A DNA stretch of 64,000 nucleotides from Spirochaetota bacterium (GTDB taxonomy: Bacteria > Spirochaetota > Brachyspiria > Brachyspirales > JACRPF01), in NCBI GenBank assembly GCA_016214035.1, contig JACRPF010000018.1, positions 124,001 through 188,000 on the forward strand. Direction: 5' to 3'. How positions within the stretch are numbered: the first letter of the stretch is position 1; every line of letters begins with the position of its first letter. The notes below the pieces were generated by a model. The model was given only the letters and a program-made list of their open reading frames with translations, was not told the origin of the DNA and did no database searches. Below, piece after piece: positions 1 to 8,125 of the stretch. The translations under genes and the position numbers were made by a program.

Positions 1-686
1 AAGCAAAGATTGTACGTATCACTCTGTCGAGCAATCAGAAATACGGCATCGACTGGCGACAACTTTTTTCATCGCATGCGCAAGCACCTCTTTCACGCGC
101 CGGAACTACGAATGAAATCGTATCAATCAACATACCCGCAATGAGCTGGCCCATAAAATTTTACGATTTTTCCACCACGCTGTCAATCGAGGCCGTCGTC
201 GAGATGATAGCAAAGGACAACGACGTGGATACGCTTGCCAATCCGCGCATACTCTGCCAGAACGGCGAAGAAGCAAAGATACACGTGGGCAGAAGCGTTC
301 CCTATGATGTCGTCACCGTAACCGACAAAGGCGACAAGGTGCAGGATACGCGTTTCATCGATGTCGGCATCAAGCTCAATGTGAAGCCGCGCATTTTTCA
401 GGATGATGTATCCCTGAAAGTGACACCCGAAGTATCAAGCGCCGAACAGGCGGCCGTGGGCTCTGCGCCAACCGTGACAACATCAACCGCGGACGCCACC
501 GTCATCGTACGTAACGGCGAGAACGTCATCGTGGGCGGGCTTATCGAGCGCACGAAAGAAAACCTCGAGACAAAGTTCCCGATACTCGGCGATATCCCTA
601 TCGTCGGATGGCTGTTCAAAAGCGCATCCTATACAGATGAACGCCGCGAGATAGTCGTGTTCCTTTCGGTGAAGATTATCGACTGA
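1..686 (+). CDS. Secretin (GspD/PilQ family), C-terminal part; 5' end outside window
   Basis: The reading frame is open from base 3, so the gene begins upstream and the ATG at 141 of the ORF track is internal. The visible ~228 residues are the C-terminal secretin core: the conserved stretch VDTLANPRILCQNGEEAKI, then VGRSVPY, VKPRI, and the signature VIVGGLI followed by the FPILGDIPIVGWLFK segment. Secretins form the gated outer-membrane ring of type II secretion systems and type IV pili. I cannot tell GspD from PilQ because the N-terminal domains are missing. The stop shares one base with the ATG of the next gene, which encodes a pilin-like membrane protein, so both are probably part of one secretion or pilus operon that starts upstream of the window. 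Confidence 0.93.
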   Translation, partial: AKIVRITLSSNQKYGIDWRQLFSSHAQAPLSRAGTTNEIVSINIPAMSWPIKFYDFSTTLSIEAVVEMIAKDNDVDTLANPRILCQNGEEAKIHVGRSVPYDVVTVTDKGDKVQDTRFIDVGIKLNVKPRIFQDDVSLKVTPEVSSAEQAAVGSAPTVTTSTADATVIVRNGENVIVGGLIERTKENLETKFPILGDIPIVGWLFKSASYTDERREIVVFLSVKIID

Positions 687-2551
687 TGCGCCGGAAGAAC
701 GAACGCGGCGTAATTCTACTCTACACGCTCATCATACTCTCCGTTACGGTATTCATCACCCTCGCCTATTTTGAATTCGCCGCGGGCAGTCTTACCGCGT
801 CACGCCGTGAGGCGAATGCGCTCAAGGCCCGCTGGATAGCACACGGCATCATGGAACGCACCATGGCGATGATACAGCGTAACGACCTTTCTCCGGCTCA
901 CGCGCATGACAGCTCGGGAAAATATGCGGACGGACTCTGGCAGCGTGTTGTCAGGGGCAACAGCGACGGCTGCGTCATAACCGTTACCGGCACCTGCTCC
1001 GGTGTTTCCCATACACTGTCGAATGCGCTTCGTCTGAGATATTTCTCGGATTATGCAATGACCTGTTCTGGAAGCCGTATTATAGAAATGACTCCGGAAA
1101 CATCGTTCCCCGTTCTCATCGCAGGAACCGCCGATATTATCGCACGAAGCTACCGTTCGGACATTTATATTCCGGCATTCGCACAGCATCGGCCGGTAAC
1201 AGCAGGGAAAGTGACAATAACCGCCGGAATATCAAACGCGAGCATCCGCATCAAGCGATATGGAACATCACTTCGGGATATACGGACCATACAGGAATGC
1301 CGGGCTGATAGTGCTGCAGTCGATATTCTCGCTGATCGTATCGGCGATGTTCCCATCCCCCCGCTTGACGCAATATGGAAACGGGCTCGGGAAATGCACC
1401 CGTATCTGCCCGATGATATGCCGACGCAGAATACCATATCAATAATAAATCCGTATCTGACGCGTAAGGTATATTTTGCCGCAGGGAAAACCATGGAGCG
1501 GCGCTATGCCTGCCCAAAACCATTTATCAGCGGCCAGCGAATATATATTCTACCGGCAGCCGGTCATGAGCCTGCGATGCCCGTTGACCCGTATCGATTC
1601 GCCGATGCATATGGTACCGAACATTCTTTTACCGTAACTCCCGACGCCATCGTTTTCAATCCGCCGGAACATCGATATGCATACGGCTGCAGCCCGGCGG
1701 GTATCGCCACACTGAACACATTTCCGCTTGCAACCGAGGGATATAACAACATATCGGAAGCCCGCGGTATTGATGATGTATTCATCGATGGTATTCAGCT
1801 CTCCGGTAACGCATTTGTACGCACCGGACACGCGCTTCGAATCTTGCAAGTAATGCCGTATGTGAAATTCATCGGTTACGGCGACGGCAGAAAAACGGAT
1901 TTTGCCACACCGCACGCCGCGGCGCCGTTCGTATTCGTCAACGAAATGCGAGTATCTGCCTATCAGGCGGCGACGAATATCATGCGCTTCGGCATTCCGC
2001 CCGCCTACGGCTCGAAAATTACCTGCTATGAGAAATTGCCGTCACTGTCGTTCACCAAACGTCCTTTGGACACATCACACTCGCTTTACACGGACACCGC
2101 AGTGACCATGCGTCGGATCATGCTGAACGCCATACCGGGACAAAATACCATCGTCAGCGACCGGCCGCTGTATCTTGAGGGACGTGCATCGCGGAAGGTG
2201 ACCGTCATAACCACCGACGATGTATATCTCGGCGACATCGACGGCAGCATCGTTTCCATATACGCACGTGCCGTATTCACCACAACAGCTGATGTACGTG
2301 CCCATGTATTTCTATATACGCAGCATGACGGCCTCTATCCGCTCTCGGGCATGCCGGCTTCGATAACCGGAAGCATCGTGAGCGCTTCAGTGCTTCGTAC
2401 CGGTAACTTTGTGAACCGCCTGAAAGGCGAGCCGCATGTGTTCACCGACTCAAAAACATTCCCGGTTTCCGTACGGCTCAGCGATATCTACGCAAAAGAC
2501 AAAGAACCTCTGTTTTTCGCGATACATGATGCATATCGCGGAGATCGATAA
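686..2551 (+). CDS. Membrane-anchored pilin-like protein (PilX/GspK-like N-terminus)
   Basis: This 621-residue protein starts with a short basic, prepilin-like leader (RRKNERG) followed at once by a ~20-residue hydrophobic helix (VILLYTLIILSVTVFITLAY). It lacks the glutamate at +5, as is known for GspK and PilX minor pseudopilins. The remainder, about 580 residues, is probably exported and matches no domain I recognise. Its length is far above a normal pseudopilin. The gene overlaps the secretin gene by one base, which supports a role in the same secretion or pilus machine, perhaps as a tip-complex component. The assignment is inference from the N-terminus and context. An alternative is a PilX-N domain surface protein unrelated to secretion. 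Confidence 0.6.
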   Translation: MRRKNERGVILLYTLIILSVTVFITLAYFEFAAGSLTASRREANALKARWIAHGIMERTMAMIQRNDLSPAHAHDSSGKYADGLWQRVVRGNSDGCVITVTGTCSGVSHTLSNALRLRYFSDYAMTCSGSRIIEMTPETSFPVLIAGTADIIARSYRSDIYIPAFAQHRPVTAGKVTITAGISNASIRIKRYGTSLRDIRTIQECRADSAAVDILADRIGDVPIPPLDAIWKRAREMHPYLPDDMPTQNTISIINPYLTRKVYFAAGKTMERRYACPKPFISGQRIYILPAAGHEPAMPVDPYRFADAYGTEHSFTVTPDAIVFNPPEHRYAYGCSPAGIATLNTFPLATEGYNNISEARGIDDVFIDGIQLSGNAFVRTGHALRILQVMPYVKFIGYGDGRKTDFATPHAAAPFVFVNEMRVSAYQAATNIMRFGIPPAYGSKITCYEKLPSLSFTKRPLDTSHSLYTDTAVTMRRIMLNAIPGQNTIVSDRPLYLEGRASRKVTVITTDDVYLGDIDGSIVSIYARAVFTTTADVRAHVFLYTQHDGLYPLSGMPASITGSIVSASVLRTGNFVNRLKGEPHVFTDSKTFPVSVRLSDIYAKDKEPLFFAIHDAYRGDR

Positions 2552-2554
2552 AGT

Positions 2555-2582
2555 TTGACTTTACCGGCATATGCGTTAAAAT
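2555..2582 (+). promoter_or_regulatory. Sigma-70-type promoter of the chemoreceptor gene
   Basis: TTGACT (2555-2560), a 16-base spacer and TAAAAT (2577-2582). The expected transcription start falls at about 2589, next to the ATG at 2591. The TTG used as a start in the ORF track is the -35 box itself, so it cannot be the translation start of this transcript. Confidence 0.6.
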
Positions 2583-2590
2583 GTAATCAG

Positions 2591-4054
2591 ATGAAAAAGA
2601 ATATAGTATTTTCGAATTTCATTGTATCTACCGGTGTTGGTCTGATAACAGCATTCATCGCATCATTCATATTCTCATTCTTCATTACCTTTCCAAGTGC
2701 CGCTGTGAAGTGGGCTATCATCGGCATCTCATCATTCGCCGGATTTCTTGCCGGCGTGGTTAACTTCTTCTACATGCGATCGACCGTACTCTCCGCGGTG
2801 CGAACCATAACCGAAGAGATGCGCATCATGGCGGCCAAGGACGGAGACCTCACCCGGCGCGTTACGTATGTCGGCGACGACATGATTGGCGAATTGGTAC
2901 GCAGTTTCAACGCGTTCTCGGACCGCGTCAGCGTTCTGGTGCGTGCGATGCAGAAAATACTCAAGCTTTCGCGCAGCCAGCGCGCGCTTCTATCCAAAAG
3001 CATGGAACAGGCTGTCACTGCCGTAGAACGCATCACCGCAACCGTCACCGAGGTAAAAAGCGTTTATGAAGAGCAGCATAAGGAAGTGGCGAGCAACGAA
3101 TCGTCGCTCAGCAACTTCTACGACTCGGTGCTCGTATTGATGACCAACACGGTGGAACTGATCGAACAGATGAAGATGCTCACGGCAATTCTCCGCGACG
3201 AATCGACGGCGGTAGAGGACATTATGCAGCGCATCAGCGACATGGCGTCGTCGATGTCGCTCATAGCGACACTGTCGAACGAGGCGGACAGCTACACCGC
3301 AAATCTTACCGGCATATCGAAAGACGGACTTACCCAGGTTCAAGCCACAGGGGTAGCGCTCAAGAGCGCCCGTGAAAGCACTGAAAAGGTGCGCTTGCTC
3401 GTCGAGGGCATCAGCGAGATAGCGAACAAGACCAATACACTTTCGGTGAACGCGGCCATCGAAGCGGTGCGCGCGGGAGCGGCGGGCAGGGGATTCGGCG
3501 TGGTCTCCGGCGAGATACGCAAACTCGCCGACAACGCGTCATCCATGGTATCCGACGCACAGGGCGTGCTCGATGAAATCGTCATGCATATCGAAGACTG
3601 CTCGACGAAAATGAACGCTTCTGAAAAACGTTTCACCGATGTCAATGAAGGCATAACGCATCTGGCCGGTATCGTCAATAAGGTCCGCACCGGCAATGAG
3701 ACAAGCCGTGAATCCGCACAGTCGTTCTCAAAAAGTACCGGTCTCATCAAAGACCTGTCCGGCAGCATTAAAGAACGGTACACCGATGTGCATGAAATGC
3801 TTGTCACCATACGCACTCGGCTGGTTGAGCTCAATATTGCCACCCGCGAAAGCGTTGCTTCGATGAAACGCCTGGTGACATTATCGTCAACAGTATCAGC
3901 CGCCACCGACGGTATGAACGAACAGGCGAACGATGTAACCAAAGTAACCAAACGCGTGCTGCGCGAACTGAAGGACGCAGACACCTGGATTGCCGACCTT
4001 GATGTGCTGGCAGGAAAATACAGTACAGGAGAGACACATGAAGCGGATCGGTGA
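2591..4054 (+). CDS. Methyl-accepting chemotaxis protein without a periplasmic sensor domain
   Basis: The start is placed at the ATG at 2591 (MKKNIVFSNF), 487 residues, because the longer track start is a -35 box. Two hydrophobic helices lie back to back (about residues 6-32 and 40-60 of the short form) with almost no loop, so no periplasmic ligand domain exists. A HAMP-like region follows (GDLTRRVTYVGDDMIGELVRSFNAF), then a long helical signalling domain with the chemoreceptor hairpin tip (NAAIEAVRAG, GRGFGVVSGEIRKLAD). Such receptors bind CheW/CheA at the tip and are methylated on the flanking helices. Sensing must happen in the membrane, in the cytoplasm or through a partner. The 3' end overlaps the next gene by 17 bases, so the two are translated from one message. 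Confidence 0.92.
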   Translation: MKKNIVFSNFIVSTGVGLITAFIASFIFSFFITFPSAAVKWAIIGISSFAGFLAGVVNFFYMRSTVLSAVRTITEEMRIMAAKDGDLTRRVTYVGDDMIGELVRSFNAFSDRVSVLVRAMQKILKLSRSQRALLSKSMEQAVTAVERITATVTEVKSVYEEQHKEVASNESSLSNFYDSVLVLMTNTVELIEQMKMLTAILRDESTAVEDIMQRISDMASSMSLIATLSNEADSYTANLTGISKDGLTQVQATGVALKSARESTEKVRLLVEGISEIANKTNTLSVNAAIEAVRAGAAGRGFGVVSGEIRKLADNASSMVSDAQGVLDEIVMHIEDCSTKMNASEKRFTDVNEGITHLAGIVNKVRTGNETSRESAQSFSKSTGLIKDLSGSIKERYTDVHEMLVTIRTRLVELNIATRESVASMKRLVTLSSTVSAATDGMNEQANDVTKVTKRVLRELKDADTWIADLDVLAGKYSTGETHEADR

Positions 4055-4232
4055 AATGCTGGTTGAAGCCGGTGTCATAACACAGAAGGATGTTGAGAAA
4101 GCACTTCTGCAACAGCAGTCCATGGCTGACAAGCGCCCCATCGGCGAGATTCTTGTCTCTATGAAGATAATAACCATCGAGACATTGATTCAATACATCG
4201 ATATCCAGCTGCGTGAAAAACTGGGTTCATAG
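4038..4232 (+). CDS. Stand-alone MshEN-like domain protein (candidate c-di-GMP binder)
   Basis: The start is the ATG at 4038, preceded by AGGAGA; the track's 3990 start lies deep inside the chemoreceptor gene. The product has only 64 residues. Residues 3-26 (RIGEMLVEAGVITQ..., ending LLQQ) fit the 24-residue MshEN motif RLGxxLxxxG...L...L..Q at nearly every fixed position. Residues 34-57 (PIGEILVSMKIITIETL...) form a second, weaker copy, with P instead of R and K instead of the second G, after a 7-residue spacer. MshEN domains sit at the N-terminus of type II secretion/pilus ATPases and some of them bind c-di-GMP; here the domain is alone. Overlap with the chemoreceptor gene suggests it modulates chemotaxis or pilus signalling. 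Binding is inference. Confidence 0.75.
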   Translation: MKRIGEMLVEAGVITQKDVEKALLQQQSMADKRPIGEILVSMKIITIETLIQYIDIQLREKLGS

Positions 4233-4255
4233 GAACTTGGCTGATTCCAGGACGC

Positions 4256-4765
4256 TCACCAGCCGAAACGTACTGACATACCTGCGGGCACATCGAGGAC
4301 GGCATATGATACGCCCGTACTGCCGTTATAGAGCGGACATGCGGTGTAGCGGACGCCAAGTGCGGCGATAACATCAAACCGCGGCAGCGCATGCCAGACA
4401 AAGCGCGCCTCGGCCCCGAACGCATACATGGCGAGCAGCGGACGGGACAAAGCAGCACCGGGCGCGCCTTCAAGAAAAAACTCCGACCCGAATGCGGGCG
4501 AAATACCAACAGCTATACCGGCGCGAAGCGGAAGCATCACCTGCCAGCCGATCGGCGACTGTGCGAACGACAATCCCGCCTCAAAACGCCAGACATCAAC
4601 AGCAATCGTATATGCGGCATCGAATGAGGTGCCGGAATATCCGGGATCGAATTTATTATCAAAGAGGATACCGGGGTATGCGGTAACACCTAACTGTACA
4701 CCGTTCGTAATACCGAAAACCGATGAAGCGGCGATGAACACCGCAAGTATGATGTACTTTTTCAT
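4256..4765 (-). CDS. Small predicted outer-membrane beta-barrel or periplasmic protein
   Basis: The start is the ATG at 4765 (MKKYIILAVFIAASSVFG), which gives a clean Sec signal peptide; the longer ORF adds eight residues overlapping the previous gene. The mature part, about 150 residues, alternates polar and hydrophobic residues with many aromatics and glycines and ends in F-G-W (VRFGW), as expected of a small outer-membrane barrel with a C-terminal aromatic. No family is recognised. The ATG lies one base after the stop of the lipoprotein hydrolase gene (TGATATG), so the two are translationally coupled and probably work in the same envelope process. Confidence 0.65.
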   Translation of the reverse strand: MKKYIILAVFIAASSVFGITNGVQLGVTAYPGILFDNKFDPGYSGTSFDAAYTIAVDVWRFEAGLSFAQSPIGWQVMLPLRAGIAVGISPAFGSEFFLEGAPGAALSRPLLAMYAFGAEARFVWHALPRFDVIAALGVRYTACPLYNGSTGVSYAVLDVPAGMSVRFGW

Positions 4766-4766
4766 A

Positions 4767-5534
4767 TCAATGCCATCCGTTTTTAACAAAGAACTCGTTC
4801 ACATAATCCGCCATTGCCGCATGCTGACCGTCCGCTGACAGCGTTGCGGTACCGTCACCGTCCTGTTTTCCATATGCACCGAACTGCGCATGATTGCCGC
4901 CGGCGATGCGGTGCAGCATGGTGTATGCCGCATTCGTTACGGGATACGTCCTGTTGGTTCCGTCTATCCACGACTGAGGGAGCGGAAGACGGACGAGACT
5001 GTTGCTTATCTTTGCCGGTGTCGACAATCCGTCGAACTCCGCGGACAGCGACAGAACCGGATGCGGCCATCGGGAAAGATCGGTACCGTCCGCCGTATAT
5101 GATGCCATAAATATGATTCCGGCATAGACATCGGGATGCGCCTTGACGCTTTCGGCCGCCATGACACCGCCCAGCGAATGACCGCCGATGACCCACCGGA
5201 TGACACCGTTGATGCTGTTGGTGAATGCGATTCCGGCATCGGGTGAGAATACGGCGAGGTTGCCGGGAACTTTCACGACCATCACGGGAATGCCGGCATC
5301 GGCGATCCGCGACAGCGGCGTAATGTAGCCGTGCGGATCAACAAAACCGCCGGGATAGAACATGAAGCCCACCGGATTCACCGGAACATTCGTTTTTACC
5401 AGTGTGATGATGCTTCGGTTTTCCCGTATCATCACGTCGGGATAGAGTGACGGCTCATACACCGGAAGATAGGAACATGCGGCGATGAGACAACATACAG
5501 CTGCCGCAATTCCGCTGAACATACGTCTGTGCAT
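4767..5534 (-). CDS. Alpha/beta-hydrolase lipoprotein
   Basis: 255 residues. The signal peptide ends in a lipobox (LIAAC, Cys20), so the protein is a membrane-anchored lipoprotein. The fold is that of the serine alpha/beta hydrolases: nucleophile elbow GGHSLGG (Ser120), a likely acid at Asp168 (SAEFDGLSTP) and a histidine at 215 (GGNHAQFGAYG). The spacing matches the alpha/beta hydrolase 5 type, often annotated as dienelactone hydrolase- or carboxylesterase-like. The substrate is unknown. An AAGGATA site precedes the ATG and a promoter lies upstream, so this gene opens a two-gene operon with the small outer-membrane protein. Confidence 0.82.
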   Translation of the reverse strand: MHRRMFSGIAAAVCCLIAACSYLPVYEPSLYPDVMIRENRSIITLVKTNVPVNPVGFMFYPGGFVDPHGYITPLSRIADAGIPVMVVKVPGNLAVFSPDAGIAFTNSINGVIRWVIGGHSLGGVMAAESVKAHPDVYAGIIFMASYTADGTDLSRWPHPVLSLSAEFDGLSTPAKISNSLVRLPLPQSWIDGTNRTYPVTNAAYTMLHRIAGGNHAQFGAYGKQDGDGTATLSADGQHAAMADYVNEFFVKNGWH

Positions 5535-5573
5535 GACAGGTATCCTTAACGAACGATGTTACCTAGCATCGAT

Positions 5574-5602
5574 AATATATACCCTGCGCGCATCGAACGC
5601 AA
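5574..5602 (-). promoter_or_regulatory. Candidate promoter of the lipoprotein hydrolase operon
   Basis: On the minus strand: TTGCGT (5597-5602), 17-base spacer, TATATT (5574-5579). This puts transcription start near 5567 and leaves a leader of about 33 bases that contains the AAGGATA site before the ATG at 5534. Confidence 0.45.
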
Positions 5603-5623
5603 GCCAACGGAACCGCAATCGTT

Positions 5624-8116
5624 TTATTTGAAGAACTTAATCACCAGCGGCGCAGAGCCAAACAGAAGATTCTCTATCACCATATCATTATTGTCGCCAT
5701 TTTTCACGGCAACGTCGTATGTTTTTCCGGTGATGATATCGACGGCGACTGCATCGCCGTATCCCTCAAATCCTTTGACCGATATCGTCGCTGCACGATT
5801 ATTGAATTCCGCGCTGTACGGAAGCGCCGACCATACTGCTATCGCTTTTTCATTATTGCCTGAAAAAGCGAACGCCATCACTTTATTGACGGCGGTGATC
5901 GGCACCTTATCCCACTCACCGATGAGGAGTTCCCGTTTCATTGCACGATGCAGCGGCGCATTGGTCACCGCAACGACGGCGTTTGGGTCATATGTAAGAT
6001 CCGCAAAAAGCGATGCGAGACGCTGTACCGCAAAATATGCCGGTTTCGGCGACAGATCATGGCGGACAAGACCGAAATTCGCCTCATCCTTGAACCGGTC
6101 ACTGCCGTAATCGTCCATGAGATCATACTGACAGGCCGCTTCCACCGGGAACGTGAGACACTGCAGCCACTGCCGCACGAGATAAACTGCCTGCGCCTCT
6201 TCGCTGAACCCCGCATAGAGACCGCCCTCGTTCTTTCCGCTGAACAGAAAACCGGTGAACCCGAATTCGGTGAACCAGAGTGTACGATCAATCCCTGACC
6301 GTTTGAAAGCGTCGAGATACGATGCTATAAGTGCATAAAAATTACCTTCTTTATCCCCTGCCACGATACCGTCACGTTCGCGATGACCTTCGTTATACGG
6401 CATCCGCTCCGGCGGCATGGCATAGGTATATGGATGATCGACGATACCGTCAAGCGCACGCGATATGCCCGCATCGATAGCGCGTATGTTGGCTGGTGTC
6501 ACCGAACCCACACCTATCGTTATCGCCTGCGGATGAACCTTTTTAATGGCAGCCGCGCCCGCATCGGTCCGTTTGATGTGCTCGAGAAGCCACGGCGATG
6601 TGCTGTTGTCCTTTTCTTTCGCATTCCATGTGCCTCCGAAGGCTTTGAGCCAGCCGCCGAAATTATTCGGCTCGTTCCCGAGCTCGAAAACAGTGACGTA
6701 GTCCTTCAATTCCGTAGCCACCGCAGTACAGCGCTGCGCGAACTGTTCAGGCGTGAGACTTGCCGGCAAATCGATCACGTTGATGATATCAATCCCCAGT
6801 GTGTGTATCTTCTTCACCCACTCAAGATCATAGGGACGCACATGTTCAAATCCGTCGGCTCCCTTTTCCACCTTAACGCCGTCGCGGTACCACTTGAGAC
6901 CTGCGCGGGATATAAGCTCGATGAGTTCATCGTGCCGCGCCCATCCCGCAAACGACGGACTTGTACCGAACGAAAGGTGTCCGGCGCTTCCTATCTTTGA
7001 CTTTTTTATCTCACGCGAACGCTTCGGTCGGCCGAGCGCAAGACCATCCGCCTTCGAACCCTTGAACAGCACCGTTCTTTTCAGCGTCTGCCGATCATTC
7101 CCTACGATTATGTCGACCTGATACATGTTCCGCGGATTCCCCGACCCGAATGGAAGCGAGGCGCCCACGGCCACGCGATTCGTCGCCGGATCGAGCGAAG
7201 CACGTTTCACGTAATCTCTGCCGAGCTGTGGAAACACCACCTGCAGGTTTGCCGACAACGCATTCCTCATATTGTCAGCGGTAAGTACGAGCTTATTGCC
7301 GAATGATATGCCGGTAATCTTCCAGCCGAGTGCTTCAACATCGATATCCGGCGCAGAAACATTTCCGTCTGCCGGAGTAGCGGCGGCTGCGTATTTCTTC
7401 TTATCGAACCAGGCACCCTTCGCCGCAAAATGCGCTTGTATCTCGCTTTCGCTTAAAGCACGGGAGAATATCGCCAGTTCGTCGATGAGTCCGTTGAAAC
7501 GTCCGCCGCCGTCCTGTGCGACACCGATTTTCAAAACGCCGCTCTGTGCCATGTTGAGCGCCGAACCGTAGGTAGCCTGTGCGGTACGGACGCCGTTCAC
7601 GTATATCTTTGCATTGTCCTTACCGCCTTCTCCTTCGTGCACCACGGCGATATGATACCACACTCCCGCTTCCGATGCAGTCGATTTCGCCTCACGTATC
7701 GACATATCCTTTTTATCCTGCCGCTGCTCTGTTGATGTTATCGTTCCGTCGGGAAAAAGAAAAAGCCGGTGAAACCATCCCTGCGCTGCGATCTCCTGAT
7801 ATTTCCCCGTACCGCGGTGCTTTATCCACACCTCTATCGTCTGCTGACGGCGTTCCTTCGTGAGCGACTTTCCCGAGCCGCAGTCTACAGAGGTCGATGT
7901 ACCGTCACAATCGAGCGCCGTACCGGCAACGCCTTCGGACCACCGCGCGTTTCCGTTTACAAGACCGTAATTTGCATTGCCTGACAGGTCCTTCACGACG
8001 ATGCCGTCGCCCTCATCGAATGACCAGTAGCCGACAAGTCCTTCATCAGCACCATAAACATCGACGGCGGACAATGCAATGATAATGAACCCGATACATA
8101 CTGATGCTTTTTTCAT
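5624..8116 (-). CDS. Secreted LamG-domain glycosidase, clan GH-A-like
   Basis: 830 residues with a Sec signal peptide (MKKASVCIGFIIIALSAVDVYG). Residues ~27-235 form a LamG/concanavalin-like sandwich (GYWSFDEGDG at the start, NGLIDELAIFSRALSESEI at the end). A linker and an Ig-like sandwich follow, then a TIM barrel from ~370 (FGTSPSFAGW, GLKWYRDGV). Likely clan-A catalytic residues are the acid/base Glu in FELGNEPNN (~478) and the nucleophile Glu in WFTEFGF (~616). A small C-terminal beta domain ends the protein. The barrel is closest in style to GH39/GH5-type enzymes, but I cannot name family or substrate. It is the last gene of the operon led by the regulator at 10816-11931; its AGGAG site overlaps the stop of the gene before it. 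Confidence 0.78.
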   Translation of the reverse strand: MKKASVCIGFIIIALSAVDVYGADEGLVGYWSFDEGDGIVVKDLSGNANYGLVNGNARWSEGVAGTALDCDGTSTSVDCGSGKSLTKERRQQTIEVWIKHRGTGKYQEIAAQGWFHRLFLFPDGTITSTEQRQDKKDMSIREAKSTASEAGVWYHIAVVHEGEGGKDNAKIYVNGVRTAQATYGSALNMAQSGVLKIGVAQDGGGRFNGLIDELAIFSRALSESEIQAHFAAKGAWFDKKKYAAAATPADGNVSAPDIDVEALGWKITGISFGNKLVLTADNMRNALSANLQVVFPQLGRDYVKRASLDPATNRVAVGASLPFGSGNPRNMYQVDIIVGNDRQTLKRTVLFKGSKADGLALGRPKRSREIKKSKIGSAGHLSFGTSPSFAGWARHDELIELISRAGLKWYRDGVKVEKGADGFEHVRPYDLEWVKKIHTLGIDIINVIDLPASLTPEQFAQRCTAVATELKDYVTVFELGNEPNNFGGWLKAFGGTWNAKEKDNSTSPWLLEHIKRTDAGAAAIKKVHPQAITIGVGSVTPANIRAIDAGISRALDGIVDHPYTYAMPPERMPYNEGHRERDGIVAGDKEGNFYALIASYLDAFKRSGIDRTLWFTEFGFTGFLFSGKNEGGLYAGFSEEAQAVYLVRQWLQCLTFPVEAACQYDLMDDYGSDRFKDEANFGLVRHDLSPKPAYFAVQRLASLFADLTYDPNAVVAVTNAPLHRAMKRELLIGEWDKVPITAVNKVMAFAFSGNNEKAIAVWSALPYSAEFNNRAATISVKGFEGYGDAVAVDIITGKTYDVAVKNGDNNDMVIENLLFGSAPLVIKFFK

Positions 8117-8125
8117 AACAATCTC

